Below, in pieces: positions 38,887 to 49,059 of a DNA stretch of 64,000 nucleotides (position 1 is its first letter; each line of letters starts with the position of its first letter). The DNA is taken from assembly GCF_009982895.1 (NCBI RefSeq), contig NZ_WXZL01000009.1:62001-126000 (forward strand). Direction: 5' to 3'. The position numbers and the translations under genes were made by a program. Below the pieces are notes generated by a model, which was not told the DNA's origin, ran no database searches, and worked only from the letters and a program-made list of their open reading frames with translations. Source of the DNA: Deinococcus alpinitundrae (GTDB taxonomy: Bacteria > Deinococcota > Deinococci > Deinococcales > Deinococcaceae).

Positions 38887-40200
38887 ATGCCGACTGCTGC
38901 GCGTCTTCTGGCGCTATTTTCACCTGCCCTGCTGTGTCTGAACCTAGCGCAGGCGCAAATCCCCACCCCAATTCCTCCCACCCCCCTGCCCGCCGCGCCG
39001 CACACCAGGGCGCTGCGCTTGCCCGGCGAGACCCAGCCGATCGCCCCCGGCACCCGCCGTGCCCCGCCGGTTCCCGAGCTGACGCTCACCCCGCCGATGC
39101 CGCAGGTGCGCCAGATCCAGTACCTCGGCAACGGCCACATCGAGGTTGCCAGCGCGGTGCTGCTCTTGCTACCCGGCGAGGTGGCTCAGGCCCGCAAGCT
39201 GGCGGCCACGGCGGCGGCCCGCACCCTGCTGGCCCGCCCCAGCCTTGCCGAGGTCGATATCAGCGTCTACAACAAGGCGGGTTACGGCGGCTTCGGCGGT
39301 CCGCTGCCGATTCTCACCCTCAGCGCACCGCGCGCCCGACTGCAAGATGTGGCGGCCTGGGCGGCGGGCGGCCCTTACGAACGGGCCTGGGAAGCGCTGG
39401 GCAGCACCCCGCCCAATCCCGGCAACACGGACCGCATCGCCGACAAAGTGCGCGAGCGGACCATCAATTTCTTCGGCGACGTGAATCAGACGCTCTCCGA
39501 CGCCCACACCCGTACCGCCAGCCGGGTCAAGGGAGGCATTCAGGACGGCCTGCTCTACGGCGGCAATGTGCTCAGGCCGGTGGCGGCCCTCACCTTCGAC
39601 GACGCCCCACACCCGATGTACGAGCCATTGCTGCTCGATCTGCTGCGCCGCGACCAGATCCGGGCCACCTTCTTCGTAATTGGCCGCAACGCCCGCGCTT
39701 ACCCCTACTTCGTGCGCGACATGGTGCAGCAGGGCCACGAGGTCGGCAACCACACCTACCACCATGTGCGGCTCCCGGCGCTTCCGCTGCCCGCCGCCAT
39801 CACCGAACTCAGCCTCACCAACCAGACCCTGCGGGGCCTGACCGGGCAGCCGGTCAAGTACTTCCGGCCTCCCGGCGGCGACTACACTCCCCAGACCCTC
39901 GACGCGGCGCGCGCGCTGGGCCTCACCACCGTCTTCTGGACCGACGACCCCGCCGACTTCCAGAATCCCGGCGACGGGGTGCTGGAAAGCCGCTTCGACC
40001 GCCGGTTGCACCCTGGCGGCATCATCTTGCTGCACGACAACGCCCAGGAAACCCTGGCTGTCTTCGGGGCTTTTCTGGCTTATGCTCGCAAGCGCGGCGT
40101 GACGCTCACCACTGTCAGCGGTCTGCTCGGGGGCAAGCCAGCCGACGTAATCGGGGCGTTCCATCAGGTCAGCGTTGACAAGTCGGTGCCCGGCCATTAA
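38887..40200 (+). CDS. Polysaccharide deacetylase (NodB homology)
   Basis: A 437-residue exported protein: signal peptide ending near AQAQ (24), a Pro-rich stretch (25-70), an N-terminal domain of about 150 residues of unknown type, then the CE4/NodB domain with LTFDDAPH (Asp238-Asp239), HTYHH (His289, His293), RPPGGDYT and a C-terminal ILLHDN motif. It would remove acetyl groups from peptidoglycan or another polymer. All metal and catalytic residues are present. The preceding gene ends 79 nt upstream. Confidence 0.88.
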   Translation: MPTAARLLALFSPALLCLNLAQAQIPTPIPPTPLPAAPHTRALRLPGETQPIAPGTRRAPPVPELTLTPPMPQVRQIQYLGNGHIEVASAVLLLLPGEVAQARKLAATAAARTLLARPSLAEVDISVYNKAGYGGFGGPLPILTLSAPRARLQDVAAWAAGGPYERAWEALGSTPPNPGNTDRIADKVRERTINFFGDVNQTLSDAHTRTASRVKGGIQDGLLYGGNVLRPVAALTFDDAPHPMYEPLLLDLLRRDQIRATFFVIGRNARAYPYFVRDMVQQGHEVGNHTYHHVRLPALPLPAAITELSLTNQTLRGLTGQPVKYFRPPGGDYTPQTLDAARALGLTTVFWTDDPADFQNPGDGVLESRFDRRLHPGGIILLHDNAQETLAVFGAFLAYARKRGVTLTTVSGLLGGKPADVIGAFHQVSVDKSVPGH

Positions 40201-40236
40201 ACTCTACTTCGCTTGCTCGTTGAGAGCTTGCCCTTT

Positions 40237-40321
<85 letters not shown>

Positions 40322-40368
40322 AAACAAAACGAAACAGCTGCGTTCACCTTCACGCTGAACCGCTGAAA

Positions 40369-40403
40369 CCCGCCGGAGGTCCTCGTCCGGCGGGCGTTTT
40401 TTT
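40369..40403 (+). terminator. Terminator after tRNA-Leu
   Basis: A perfect 9-bp stem (40369-40377 with 40386-40394) and 8-nt loop followed by CG and seven T. Confidence 0.85.
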
Positions 40404-40467
40404 GGCTGCCCGGGCGGCCACGCCTCACCTTCTCACCGCGCCTTTTCGCACCGTCATGAACTTCTGT

Positions 40468-40473
40468 TAGCCT
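40468..40473 (+). promoter_or_regulatory. -10 box of a leaderless promoter (40480 gene)
   Basis: TAGCCT lies 6 nt before the GTG at 40480. Confidence 0.5.
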
Positions 40474-40479
40474 GTTGCG

Positions 40480-41862
40480 GTGCGCTTCCTGCTTCGGTTT
40501 CCCCTGCTGCTGACCTGGCTGGTCATGGGCGCGGCCCTCAGCCCAGTCGCCAGCGCGGCGGAGGTGACGCTGCAAGCCGTCCTCAGCCCGGCGGTGACGG
40601 CGCTGCTCAAGCGCGCGCCTGTTCCCGCCCACCTCGGCCTGCTGGTGCGTGACCTCGACACCGGCAAGGTGCTGGAAGCGGCCCGCCCCGACGAGCTGTT
40701 CGTGCCTGCCTCCACCATGAAGCTCGTCAGCATGGCTGCCCGGCTCACCCAGACCGGGCCGCAGAGCCGCTACCGGGTGGACGTGCTGGCCCCGGCGCAA
40801 GAGGTCAGCCGCCACGCCAAACGGATTAGCCGCCTGACCCTGCACGGCCTGGGCGATCCGAGCCTGAGCATCAGCGGACCGTACTCGCTCGCGGCCCTGG
40901 CGCAGCAACTCACCAAGAGCGGCATCGAGGAGATCGGCGAACTCCGGGTTTCGCCCAGCATCGACAGCGCCACCTGGCCCGCACTGCCGCTGGGCACCCC
41001 ACTGGTGGCGCTGCGCCTTCAGGAATACCCTGGCTGGAACGATTCCCCCGACGACTACGCGGCGCGGGTCACGGGCGCGTTCGCCGGGCAACTGCGGGCG
41101 GTGGGCATCCGGGTGGGTGCGGCGGCGAGCGGATTGGGCCGTCTGGTGGGAGAGCAGAGCGTCCAGCAGTTCGGGCGGGTGACAGCGGGCTATGCCCCCG
41201 CACCTGCGCCCATAGCCGCCACGCCCGAGGTCAGCCTGGCGAGCGTCCAGAGTCCACCGCTGACGGCGCTCATCCGGCGAACCCTCAAGCCCAGCGACAA
41301 CGTCTGGGCCGACCAGATCGCCGCCCAGCTCGGTCAGGTGCCAGGTCAGGCCAGCAGCGAGCCGCTCACCCACGCCGGGATGGTGGCGGGGCTGCGCCGG
41401 TTTCTGATGAAGGTCGGTGTCGAGCCTGCGCCGCTAACCCTGAGTGACGCTTCCGGACTCTCACAAGCCAACCGCCTGACCCCACGCACGCTGGTCACGG
41501 TGCTGGAGCGGATGTACGATCTGCCGATCACCAATCTCAAGACGCCGCTCACACCGGCCCAGGCGTTTGCCCAGCGCAAGAACCTCTTCATCGAGGCCCT
41601 GCCGCGTGGCAGCACCGGAATCGCCAGCGCGGCAGCCCGGGCCGAGGGCGGCACGCTGGCCGAACGCTTCATTGGCAGCGGGCTGGACGTGCGGGCCAAA
41701 ACCGGTACCCTGCCGGGCGCGTCCAGCCTGGCGGGCTACGTGCGCGCCAAATCGGGGCACGTGCTGGCCTTCGCCATCATGGTCGATCAAGCTCCCGGCA
41801 ACACCCTCGATCTGCGGGCTTACCAGGACAGATTGCTGAAGGTCATCGCGCAGAGCCACTGA
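40480..41862 (+). CDS. dacB: D-alanyl-D-alanine carboxypeptidase, PBP4/S13 type
   Basis: A 460-residue exported penicillin-binding protein. Signal peptide ends near VASAA (27). Active-site motifs are Ser78-Thr-Met-Lys81, SDN in the LKPSDNVWAD stretch and KTG in AKTGTLPGASS. The long insert between the first two motifs is typical of S13 (DacB/PBP4). It trims or cleaves peptidoglycan cross-links outside the membrane. GTG start with a -10 box 6 nt upstream. Confidence 0.9.
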   Translation: MRFLLRFPLLLTWLVMGAALSPVASAAEVTLQAVLSPAVTALLKRAPVPAHLGLLVRDLDTGKVLEAARPDELFVPASTMKLVSMAARLTQTGPQSRYRVDVLAPAQEVSRHAKRISRLTLHGLGDPSLSISGPYSLAALAQQLTKSGIEEIGELRVSPSIDSATWPALPLGTPLVALRLQEYPGWNDSPDDYAARVTGAFAGQLRAVGIRVGAAASGLGRLVGEQSVQQFGRVTAGYAPAPAPIAATPEVSLASVQSPPLTALIRRTLKPSDNVWADQIAAQLGQVPGQASSEPLTHAGMVAGLRRFLMKVGVEPAPLTLSDASGLSQANRLTPRTLVTVLERMYDLPITNLKTPLTPAQAFAQRKNLFIEALPRGSTGIASAAARAEGGTLAERFIGSGLDVRAKTGTLPGASSLAGYVRAKSGHVLAFAIMVDQAPGNTLDLRAYQDRLLKVIAQSH

Positions 41863-41876
41863 GTAGACTTCGGCAA

Positions 41877-41914
41877 ACCAAAAAGCGCCTCGCCCATGAC
41901 CGGGCGAGGCGCTT
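41877..41914. terminator. Bidirectional terminator between dacB and rplI
   Basis: A perfect 13-bp stem (41883-41895 with 41902-41914) with 6-nt loop. On the minus strand it is followed by TTTTTGG, so it ends the rpsF-rplI operon; on the plus strand it can end dacB. Confidence 0.85.
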
Positions 41915-41937
41915 CTAAAGATTTAAGTTGTCAGAAC

Positions 41938-42378
41938 TTACTTCTTGGCGTGAACGATCAGCTTGAACGGCACGCTCACTTCGGGGTGGGCGCGGTAGCT
42001 GACCTCGTACTCGCCAATGTCCTTGACCGCTTTGGGCATGTCGAGCTTGCGGCGGTCGACTTCGAAGCCCTTCTCGGCCAGCGCAGCGGCCACGTCGGCG
42101 TGGGTCACGGCACCGTAGATCTTGCCTTCGCCCGCCTTGACGCTCAGCTCCACGCTGAGGTCCTTCATGCGCTCGGCGAGGTTCTCGGCGTCCTTCTTCT
42201 CCTGGGCCAGCACCTTGTTGCGCGACTTGATGCGGGCTTCCAGGCTTTTGAGGTTGCCCTGGGTGGCCGGGAGTGCCATGTTCTGGGGAATCAGGAAGTT
42301 GCGGGCGTAGCCGTCTTTAACGCTGACCACGTCGCCGACCTGGCCCAGTCGGTTGGGTTCGAGCAAAATAATCTGCAT
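41938..42378 (-). CDS. rplI: 50S ribosomal protein L9
   Basis: A 146-residue L9: N-terminal rRNA-binding domain (MQIILLEPNRLGQVGDVV, then GYARNFLIP), the long connecting helix, and the C-terminal domain. Last gene of rpsF-ssb-rpsR-rplI. The ribosome site AAGGAT overlaps the TAA stop of rpsR; the gap is 9 nt. Confidence 0.97.
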   Translation of the reverse strand: MQIILLEPNRLGQVGDVVSVKDGYARNFLIPQNMALPATQGNLKSLEARIKSRNKVLAQEKKDAENLAERMKDLSVELSVKAGEGKIYGAVTHADVAAALAEKGFEVDRRKLDMPKAVKDIGEYEVSYRAHPEVSVPFKLIVHAKK

Positions 42379-42387
42379 GGCGTATCC

Positions 42388-42654
42388 TTACTTCCGGACC
42401 AGTTTCTCGGTGTAGGGCAAGAGGGCCATCTGACGCGCCAGTTTGATGGTCTGGGCGATGCGGCGCTGGTGCTTGGCCGAGAGGCCGGTGCGGCGGCGGG
42501 GCAAGATCTTGCCGGTGTCGGAGACAAATCGGCGCAGCATCTTGACGTCTTTGTAATCGGTAATTTCCAGCTCGCCGATGGCGAACGGATCAACCTTGGG
42601 CTTGCGGGGACGCTTGGGTCCCTTGCCACGCGGTTTACGGTCAGTCTGGGTCAT
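42388..42654 (-). CDS. rpsR: 30S ribosomal protein S18
   Basis: An 88-residue S18 with a basic N-terminal tail ([15 protein letters not shown]), [20 protein letters not shown] and [12 protein letters not shown], all typical. The ATG at 42654 with AAGGAAA upstream begins just before the conserved tail; an in-frame extension to 42711 is not needed. It binds next to S6 on the small subunit. Confidence 0.96.
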   Translation of the reverse strand: MTQTDRKPRGKGPKRPRKPKVDPFAIGELEITDYKDVKMLRRFVSDTGKILPRRRTGLSAKHQRRIAQTIKLARQMALLPYTEKLVRK

Positions 42655-42729
42655 GGTTTCCTTATATTGAAACAGCATTACGGCAGCTTGGTGCTGCCAC
42701 TGACCTTTCACTTCAAGCCGGAGTGCGGC

Positions 42730-43623
42730 TCAAAATGGCAGGTCTTCTTCCGGCGGAAAATCATCGAGGCCCTGATCAATATCCAAGCTGGCCGAACGGT
42801 TCCCCTGCGGCTGTGTCTGGGACTGTGCCGCCCGCGCAGGTGGAGCGCTGCGCGTCGGTGCGCTGCCCGCGGCCATCGTGCGGGGCGCGCCGGAGGTGGC
42901 TGCAGGTGCACCGGCACCCACGCCTCGGGCCAGAGCTTCGACTTTCGTCGCCTCTACTTTGGTGGTGTTGCGCTTGTTGCCGTCTTTGTCCTGCCAGCTG
43001 TCGTTGACCAGCCGTCCCTGCACCAGCACCGGGTCGCCCTTGCGCAGGTTCTGGCAGCTCTCGGCCAGTTCGCGCCACAAGGTGATGTCGATCCAGTGGG
43101 TCTTTTCCTGCTGGTTGCCGTTGCGGTCTTTCCAGGTCTCGTTCACGGCCAGTCCCAGTCCCAGCACCGCGTCACCCGTGGGGGTGTAGCGCAGCTCAGG
43201 ATCGCGGGCCAGATTGCCGATCACGATGACGGTGTTCCAGCCGCCGCTCATCCGCACGCCGCCGCCAGCGTCTTGCACCAGTTCGGCTTCGCTGCCCAGA
43301 GACTCCATCCGCAGGGCTTTGACACGAACCTGGCTGCGCTTGCCGCCTTCGGGGGCTTCCCACTGGCTGTAGTCCAGGGTGCCTTCCACGATCACAGGAT
43401 CGCCGGATTTCAGGTTGCGCTCGGACTGCCACTCGGCGGGTTTGCCGAGAATGCTGACGCGGTGGTACCAGGGCAGTTTGCGCTCCTTGCCGTCGTTGCC
43501 GATCAGGTGATCTTCGCCAGCAATCGTGGCTTCGAACACCGGCACCCCGCTGGGGGTGTAGCGCAACTCGGGGTCGCGGGCGAGACTGCCAACCAGATAA
43601 ACGTGATTCATTCCACGGGCCAT
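42730..43623 (-). CDS. ssb: Single-stranded DNA-binding protein with two OB folds
   Basis: A 297-residue SSB of the Deinococcus/Thermus type: the first OB fold (residues about 1-110, NHVYLVGSLARDPELRYTPSG) and a second (about 125-235, NTVIVIGNLARDPELRYTPTG) are clearly duplicated, followed by a Gly/Ala/Pro/Gln-rich linker and the acidic tip DFPPEEDLPF that binds partner proteins. It works as a dimer in replication and repair. Start ATG 43623 with GGGAGA upstream. A strong internal promoter lies about 90 nt upstream, within the operon. Confidence 0.97.
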   Translation of the reverse strand: MARGMNHVYLVGSLARDPELRYTPSGVPVFEATIAGEDHLIGNDGKERKLPWYHRVSILGKPAEWQSERNLKSGDPVIVEGTLDYSQWEAPEGGKRSQVRVKALRMESLGSEAELVQDAGGGVRMSGGWNTVIVIGNLARDPELRYTPTGDAVLGLGLAVNETWKDRNGNQQEKTHWIDITLWRELAESCQNLRKGDPVLVQGRLVNDSWQDKDGNKRNTTKVEATKVEALARGVGAGAPAATSGAPRTMAAGSAPTRSAPPARAAQSQTQPQGNRSASLDIDQGLDDFPPEEDLPF

Positions 43624-43715
43624 GTGTGTGTCTCCCTTCGTGTCAATCGTAGCTAATAGGCTTAAGTTTCGTGGCGGGCATTGGCCTTCGTGTGTGCTCA
43701 CATCGAAGTGCAGTC

Positions 43716-43744
43716 AGGTTAACAAAGACGATTCATTCTGTCAA
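43716..43744 (-). promoter_or_regulatory. Internal promoter of ssb
   Basis: On the minus strand TTGACA (43744-43739), 17-nt spacer, TAACCT (43721-43716). It allows ssb-rpsR-rplI to be transcribed apart from rpsF. Confidence 0.7.
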
Positions 43745-43752
43745 GAGCGTAA
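43736..43752 (-). promoter_or_regulatory. Degenerate RDRM-like site over the ssb -35 box
   Basis: TTACGCTCTTGACAGAA on the minus strand matches 12 of 17 positions of the radiation/desiccation response motif consensus as I recall it. ssb is a known member of that regulon in Deinococcus. The right half is good but also equals the -35 box, and the left half is poor. Confidence 0.4.
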
Positions 43753-43781
43753 TAACTCGGTGTGGGGGCGTTCAGTCCGGC

Positions 43782-44093
43782 TTACGCCTTCTTGGTCTTC
43801 CACTCGGGACGGTCCTTGACCACCAGCACCCGGCGCACGTTGTCGCGCAGACGCAGGCTGGCCGCGATGTCCTTTTCGGGATCGCCGCTGGCCTTGATGG
43901 TGTACATCAGGTAGTAACCTTCGCGGTCCTTCTGGATCGGGTAGGCCATCCGGCGGGTTCCGGCGTCGTCGAGGTTCGTCACCTCGGCTCCGGCGTTTTG
44001 CACGGCGTTGCTGATGTAGTCTTTCTCGGTCTGAAGCTGCTCACCGCTGAGGGTGGGGTTGAGAATCAAGTTGAGATCGTATTGATTTTGCAT
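43782..44093 (-). CDS. rpsF: 30S ribosomal protein S6
   Basis: A 103-residue S6: YDLNLILNP at the start, GTRRMAYPIQKDREGYYLMYTIKA in the middle, and a RRVLVVKD C-terminal strand. First gene of the ribosomal/ssb operon, preceded by an excellent ribosome site AAGGAGGTG and a consensus promoter about 85 nt upstream. Confidence 0.97.
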   Translation of the reverse strand: MQNQYDLNLILNPTLSGEQLQTEKDYISNAVQNAGAEVTNLDDAGTRRMAYPIQKDREGYYLMYTIKASGDPEKDIAASLRLRDNVRRVLVVKDRPEWKTKKA

Positions 44094-44178
44094 GTTTCAC
44101 CTCCTTGTCTTGCGTCTTCGGCCATCTGGCCCTGCTGCCCCGGTTGAGGGCAGGCGCAGTGGCGACACGCAACTCGAA

Positions 44179-44207
44179 ATTGTAGCAGGCCCACGCGGCG
44201 GGTGCAA
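44179..44207 (-). promoter_or_regulatory. Promoter of the rpsF-ssb-rpsR-rplI operon
   Basis: On the minus strand TTGCAC (44207-44202), exactly 17 nt, TACAAT (44184-44179) with an extended TG. The leader to the rpsF ATG is about 80 nt and could hold an S6:S18 autoregulatory structure, which I did not identify. Confidence 0.8.
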
Positions 44208-44306
44208 AGTCTTGGCGCTGGCCAGGTCTGGAAGACTCCGTGGAATGTGACACTTTCGTCTTTCAAGACCCTGACCGCATCCGCGCCGGGACGACGAGGA
44301 AACTGT

Positions 44307-44312
44307 TACACT
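44307..44312 (+). promoter_or_regulatory. -10 box of a leaderless promoter (44319 regulator)
   Basis: TACACT with extended TG lies 6 nt before the ATG at 44319. Confidence 0.6.
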
Positions 44313-44318
44313 TCTCAT

Positions 44319-45353
44319 ATGCCGCGTATTCTGGTGGTGGACGACGACGCTGCCATCCTCAAACTGATCAGCGTGATTCTCTCGCGGGCGGGCCATGAAG
44401 TCCGCACCAGCAGCCATCCGGTGGAAGCGCTGGAAATGCTCAACGTGTTTACCCCGGATCTGGTCATCAGCGACGTGGTGATGCCGTACATGACCGGCCT
44501 GGAATTCCTAGAACAGGTGCGTGCCAACGAAGCACGCTCGGCACTGCCGTTCATGCTGCTCTCCAGCCACGCCGAGCGCGGTGATGTGCGCCGGGGCATG
44601 AACCTGGGGGCCGACGATTACCTGCCCAAGCCGTTCACGCCCCAGGACCTGCTGACGGCCATCGACGCCCGCCTGAGACGGGCCGGGCTGGCCGCGCGGG
44701 GAGCCAGCGGCACCGAGGCCAAAGCGCTGGGCACCGCCCAAGTGATCTGGAAGGGCGAGAGCGTGTCGTGGGTGTCACGCAAGGCGCTAGAGCTGTTTTT
44801 CTATTTGCTGGAGCACAAGGAAGTGACCAGCTGGCAAGCCGCCGAGGCGCTGTGGCCCGAGAAGGACGAGGCCAGGGCCAGCAGCCTCTTTCACACGACA
44901 TTGCACCGGCTGCGGCGCTCGCTGAGCAACGAGGCGGTGGTCAGCACCAACCGCCGCTACACCCTGGCCGACGACATCAACCCCAGTTACGACGCCCAGC
45001 GCTTCGAATTGCTGACCAAGCAGGCCGAGGCAGGCAGCCTGGGCCTGGAAGAACTGCGCGAACTCGCCAGCCTCTACGGTGAGTTTCTGCCGGGTGTGGA
45101 CTCGCCGTGGGCCGACGATGTGCGCTCTCGCCTGGAGCAGCGCCAGCTTTCGGTCCTGAGTATTGCCGCCCGCGCCGCCGGAGAAGCCGGGCGGGTCAAG
45201 GACGCCGCGCAGTTTCATCAGCGGGCGCTGACCATCGACCCCCTCAGCGAGCAGGACTGGAACGGACTGGCCAAAGCGCTCAGCGCGCTGGGCGACCCGC
45301 GTGCCCGACTGGCCGTACAACGCGAAGCTTGGTGGGCGGTCGATTTCGAGTAG
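44319..45353 (+). CDS. Response regulator with SARP/BTAD-type output
   Basis: A 344-residue protein: receiver (residues 1-125) with Asp8-Asp10, phospho-acceptor Asp52 (VISDVVMP) and Lys104 (KPF); then a winged-helix part (KALELFFYLLEHKEVTSWQAAEALWPEKDE) and a C-terminal TPR-like bacterial transcriptional activator domain (LLTKQAEAG, AGEAGRVKDAAQFHQRAL). This receiver-SARP order is rare outside Actinobacteria and Deinococci/Chloroflexi. No kinase adjacent. ATG fixed by the leaderless -10 box. Confidence 0.85.
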   Translation: MPRILVVDDDAAILKLISVILSRAGHEVRTSSHPVEALEMLNVFTPDLVISDVVMPYMTGLEFLEQVRANEARSALPFMLLSSHAERGDVRRGMNLGADDYLPKPFTPQDLLTAIDARLRRAGLAARGASGTEAKALGTAQVIWKGESVSWVSRKALELFFYLLEHKEVTSWQAAEALWPEKDEARASSLFHTTLHRLRRSLSNEAVVSTNRRYTLADDINPSYDAQRFELLTKQAEAGSLGLEELRELASLYGEFLPGVDSPWADDVRSRLEQRQLSVLSIAARAAGEAGRVKDAAQFHQRALTIDPLSEQDWNGLAKALSALGDPRARLAVQREAWWAVDFE

Positions 45354-45370
45354 CGCCGGAGCGTTTATAG

Positions 45371-45404
45371 ACGGTCCAGTCGTCAGGCTGGGCCGTTTCC
45401 GTTT
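45371..45404 (+). terminator. Terminator after the 44319 regulator
   Basis: A 9-bp stem (45371-45379 with 45388-45396, one G-T pair), 8-nt loop, then TTCCGTTT. Confidence 0.6.
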
Positions 45405-45611
45405 GCAGGGTGAGGTGAACTGAGGCGGCAGATGAGCAGTCGGAACCGCGCCGACCTCAGCTTTACGTGAAATAGACCAAGAGGCCGTTAAGGGAGCATA
45501 AACCGCTGGGGGGATTGGGCTTCACCGTCGGCATCAGCATCTTCATTAAGATGGCCCGTAAGCATCGAAAAGGCGCTGAGGTCCTCTCCACCTCAGCGAA
45601 GATGACCACCC

Positions 45612-46280
45612 ATGGAACAACGCATCCTCCTGATTGAAGACAACCCCGACATCACCCGCGTGGTCCAGTACGAACTTGAACAAGCCGGTTACCGGGTGCT
45701 GACTGCCCCGGACGGCGTCACCGGTCTCACCAGCGCCCGTGAGAACGCGCCTGATCTGGTCATTCTCGACTTGGGCCTGCCCGACTTCGACGGTGCGGAG
45801 ATCGCCCGACGCCTACGCAAGACCAGCGCCGTGCCGATCATCATTCTGACAGCGATGGACGCGGTGGACCGCAAGGTGAACCTCCTCGAAGCCGGGGCCG
45901 ACGACTACATGACCAAGCCCTTTCACCCGGAAGAACTCGTCGCCCGCGTCAAGGTACAGTTGCGCCACCAGCAGCACGGCGAGGTCATTCAGATCGGCGC
46001 GCTGGAGATTCACCCACAAAAGCGGCTGTGCCATTACAACGGCCACGAGGTCCGGCTCTCGCCCAAGGAGTTCGATCTGCTGACTTTCCTGGCGCGGCAA
46101 CCGGGCCGGGTCTACTCACGTCAAGAAATTGAGCGCGAGGTCTGGAACGGCGAGTTGCCCAGCAATAGCAACGTCGTGGATGTGCATATGGCCAATATGC
46201 GTGCCAAACTGCGCGACCTCGACGGCTACGGCATCATCCGCACGGTGCGCGGCATTGGCTACGCCCTGAAAACGCCCTGA
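45612..46280 (+). CDS. OmpR/PhoB-family response regulator
   Basis: A 222-residue regulator: receiver with Asp10, phospho-acceptor Asp53 (VILDLGLPDFDG) and Lys in TKPFHPEEL, then a winged-helix domain (RLSPKEFDLLTFLARQPGRVYSRQEIE...). It is a close paralogue of the 49060-49725 regulator: long identical stretches in both domains. No kinase is adjacent. No SD is obvious before the ATG. Which D. radiodurans regulator it corresponds to cannot be told from this window. Confidence 0.92.
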   Translation: MEQRILLIEDNPDITRVVQYELEQAGYRVLTAPDGVTGLTSARENAPDLVILDLGLPDFDGAEIARRLRKTSAVPIIILTAMDAVDRKVNLLEAGADDYMTKPFHPEELVARVKVQLRHQQHGEVIQIGALEIHPQKRLCHYNGHEVRLSPKEFDLLTFLARQPGRVYSRQEIEREVWNGELPSNSNVVDVHMANMRAKLRDLDGYGIIRTVRGIGYALKTP

Positions 46281-46366
46281 GCGCCCTCCTCACTGGCGAG
46301 ACCGCCTGCTCACCCATCGGATACAGAAGCAGATGATCTCGTTTGTGGTGGCCTGAACATGGGTGT

Positions 46367-46762
46367 TCAGGAGTTCAGCTTGTTTCGGCAGGTGACACAG
46401 ACACCATGCACTTCCAGGCGCACGTCCGAGATTTGAAAGCCGCCGGGCAATGTCGCGCTGGGCAAGCTGGGCAGATCCTGCACCTCAATATCGAAAATTG
46501 CCCCGCAGGTCCGGCAGACGGCGTGGTGGTGGTGGTCATCGCGTCGGAAATCGTAGCGGGTGGCCTGCCCAGCACGCTCGATGGTCACGGCCACACCGTC
46601 GCGGACCAAGGCATCCAGAGTGCGGTACACCGTGCCGAGGCTGATGCTGGGCAGTTCGAGCCGCACTTCCTGATGAATCCAGGCGGCGTCGGGGTGCGTG
46701 CGGGTGGTTCGCAGGGCCTGAAGCACAGCCTGCCGTTGCCGCGTGTTTCGCACCATCGTCAT
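46367..46762 (-). CDS. Fur-family metal-responsive repressor
   Basis: A 131-residue Fur/PerR-like protein: N-terminal winged helix (RNTRQRQAVLQALR, SLGTVYRTLDALV), the DDHHHHAVC metal-site segment, and structural zinc pairs CRTC and CVTC. Metal specificity (iron, manganese, zinc or peroxide sensing) is not decidable by eye. Targets unknown; the neighbour is a cation/proton antiporter. A -10 box 6 nt upstream fixes the start. Confidence 0.9.
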   Translation of the reverse strand: MTMVRNTRQRQAVLQALRTTRTHPDAAWIHQEVRLELPSISLGTVYRTLDALVRDGVAVTIERAGQATRYDFRRDDHHHHAVCRTCGAIFDIEVQDLPSLPSATLPGGFQISDVRLEVHGVCVTCRNKLNS

Positions 46763-46768
46763 AGCGGG

Positions 46769-46774
46769 AGTCTA
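46769..46774 (-). promoter_or_regulatory. -10 box of a leaderless promoter (Fur-type gene)
   Basis: On the minus strand TAGACT ends 6 nt before the ATG at 46762. Confidence 0.55.
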
Positions 46775-46845
46775 GCAAAAACCCTCAGCTGGGCTTGTGA
46801 CGCCGGGCAGGCTTGCTTTGCCCCAACGACCGCTTTGTCTTCACT

Positions 46846-48348
<1,503 letters not shown>

Positions 48349-48465
48349 GCCTGGAGGGGTGAATCTAAATATGGCGGCTGCCGGACCATACCCGCAGTAT
48401 GACGCCAGCAGCGCGCGGAAGGACTCAGCGCGCGAGCACTGATCATCGCGCCACCTGCCACCTGA

Positions 48466-48912
48466 TTACAATCGGTTGGGCAGCCGGGCGACCTGGCCCC
48501 AGAACTGCACCAGCGCGCCCACCATCTGCCGCAGACCGTCGGGATCGCTGGGCTTGATCAGGTAAGCGCTGGCATGGGCGTGGTAGGCCCCGCGAATCTG
48601 CTCCTCGGTGTCGCTGCCGCTGAGCATCACCACGGGCAATCTTCGCAGGCTCACATCTTCGTGGGCTTTGAGGGACGCGAGCCAATGCAGCCCGTCCTCG
48701 TCCGGCAGGCCGCCGTCGAGCAACACCAGCGCAATGCGCGGATCGCTGGCCAGCGCCGCGCGGGCCTGGGCACCGTCACGCGCCACGTGCAACTCGACCG
48801 GCGAATGCGAACGCTGCATCTCGCCGAAAGCCGTTCGGATCAGATCTATGTCGGCCTCGCTGTCCTCGATCAGCAGAACATGCAGCGGCCCGGCGCGTCT
48901 GGACGTTTCCAT
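48466..48912 (-). CDS. Single-domain response regulator (Rcp1/BphR-like)
   Basis: A 148-residue stand-alone receiver: LLIEDSEADIDLIRTAF at the start and Asp66 in LVLLDGGLPDEDG are typical of the Rcp1 group, which serve phytochrome-type histidine kinases. There is no output domain, so it acts by protein contact or phosphotransfer. No phytochrome gene is in the window. Confidence 0.88.
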   Translation of the reverse strand: METSRRAGPLHVLLIEDSEADIDLIRTAFGEMQRSHSPVELHVARDGAQARAALASDPRIALVLLDGGLPDEDGLHWLASLKAHEDVSLRRLPVVMLSGSDTEEQIRGAYHAHASAYLIKPSDPDGLRQMVGALVQFWGQVARLPNRL

Positions 48913-49059
48913 TCAGCTGCCAGCACGCGCCAAGGCGGCACTCAGATTCAGGACAGACCAGATCAACATTGCCTCAAGATAAACGCCGGATGGTGAGGAG
49001 ATTGTCAGCTTGTTCTGTGTTTTCTAAAGGAGAAGTATCGTGGCGGCGAGATGAGGCCC

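Noticed and set aside
41938..44093. Autoregulatory S6:S18 RNA structure in the rpsF leader
   Set aside because: The family is known to have one in other bacteria, but I could not identify the characteristic stem and bulge here by eye.
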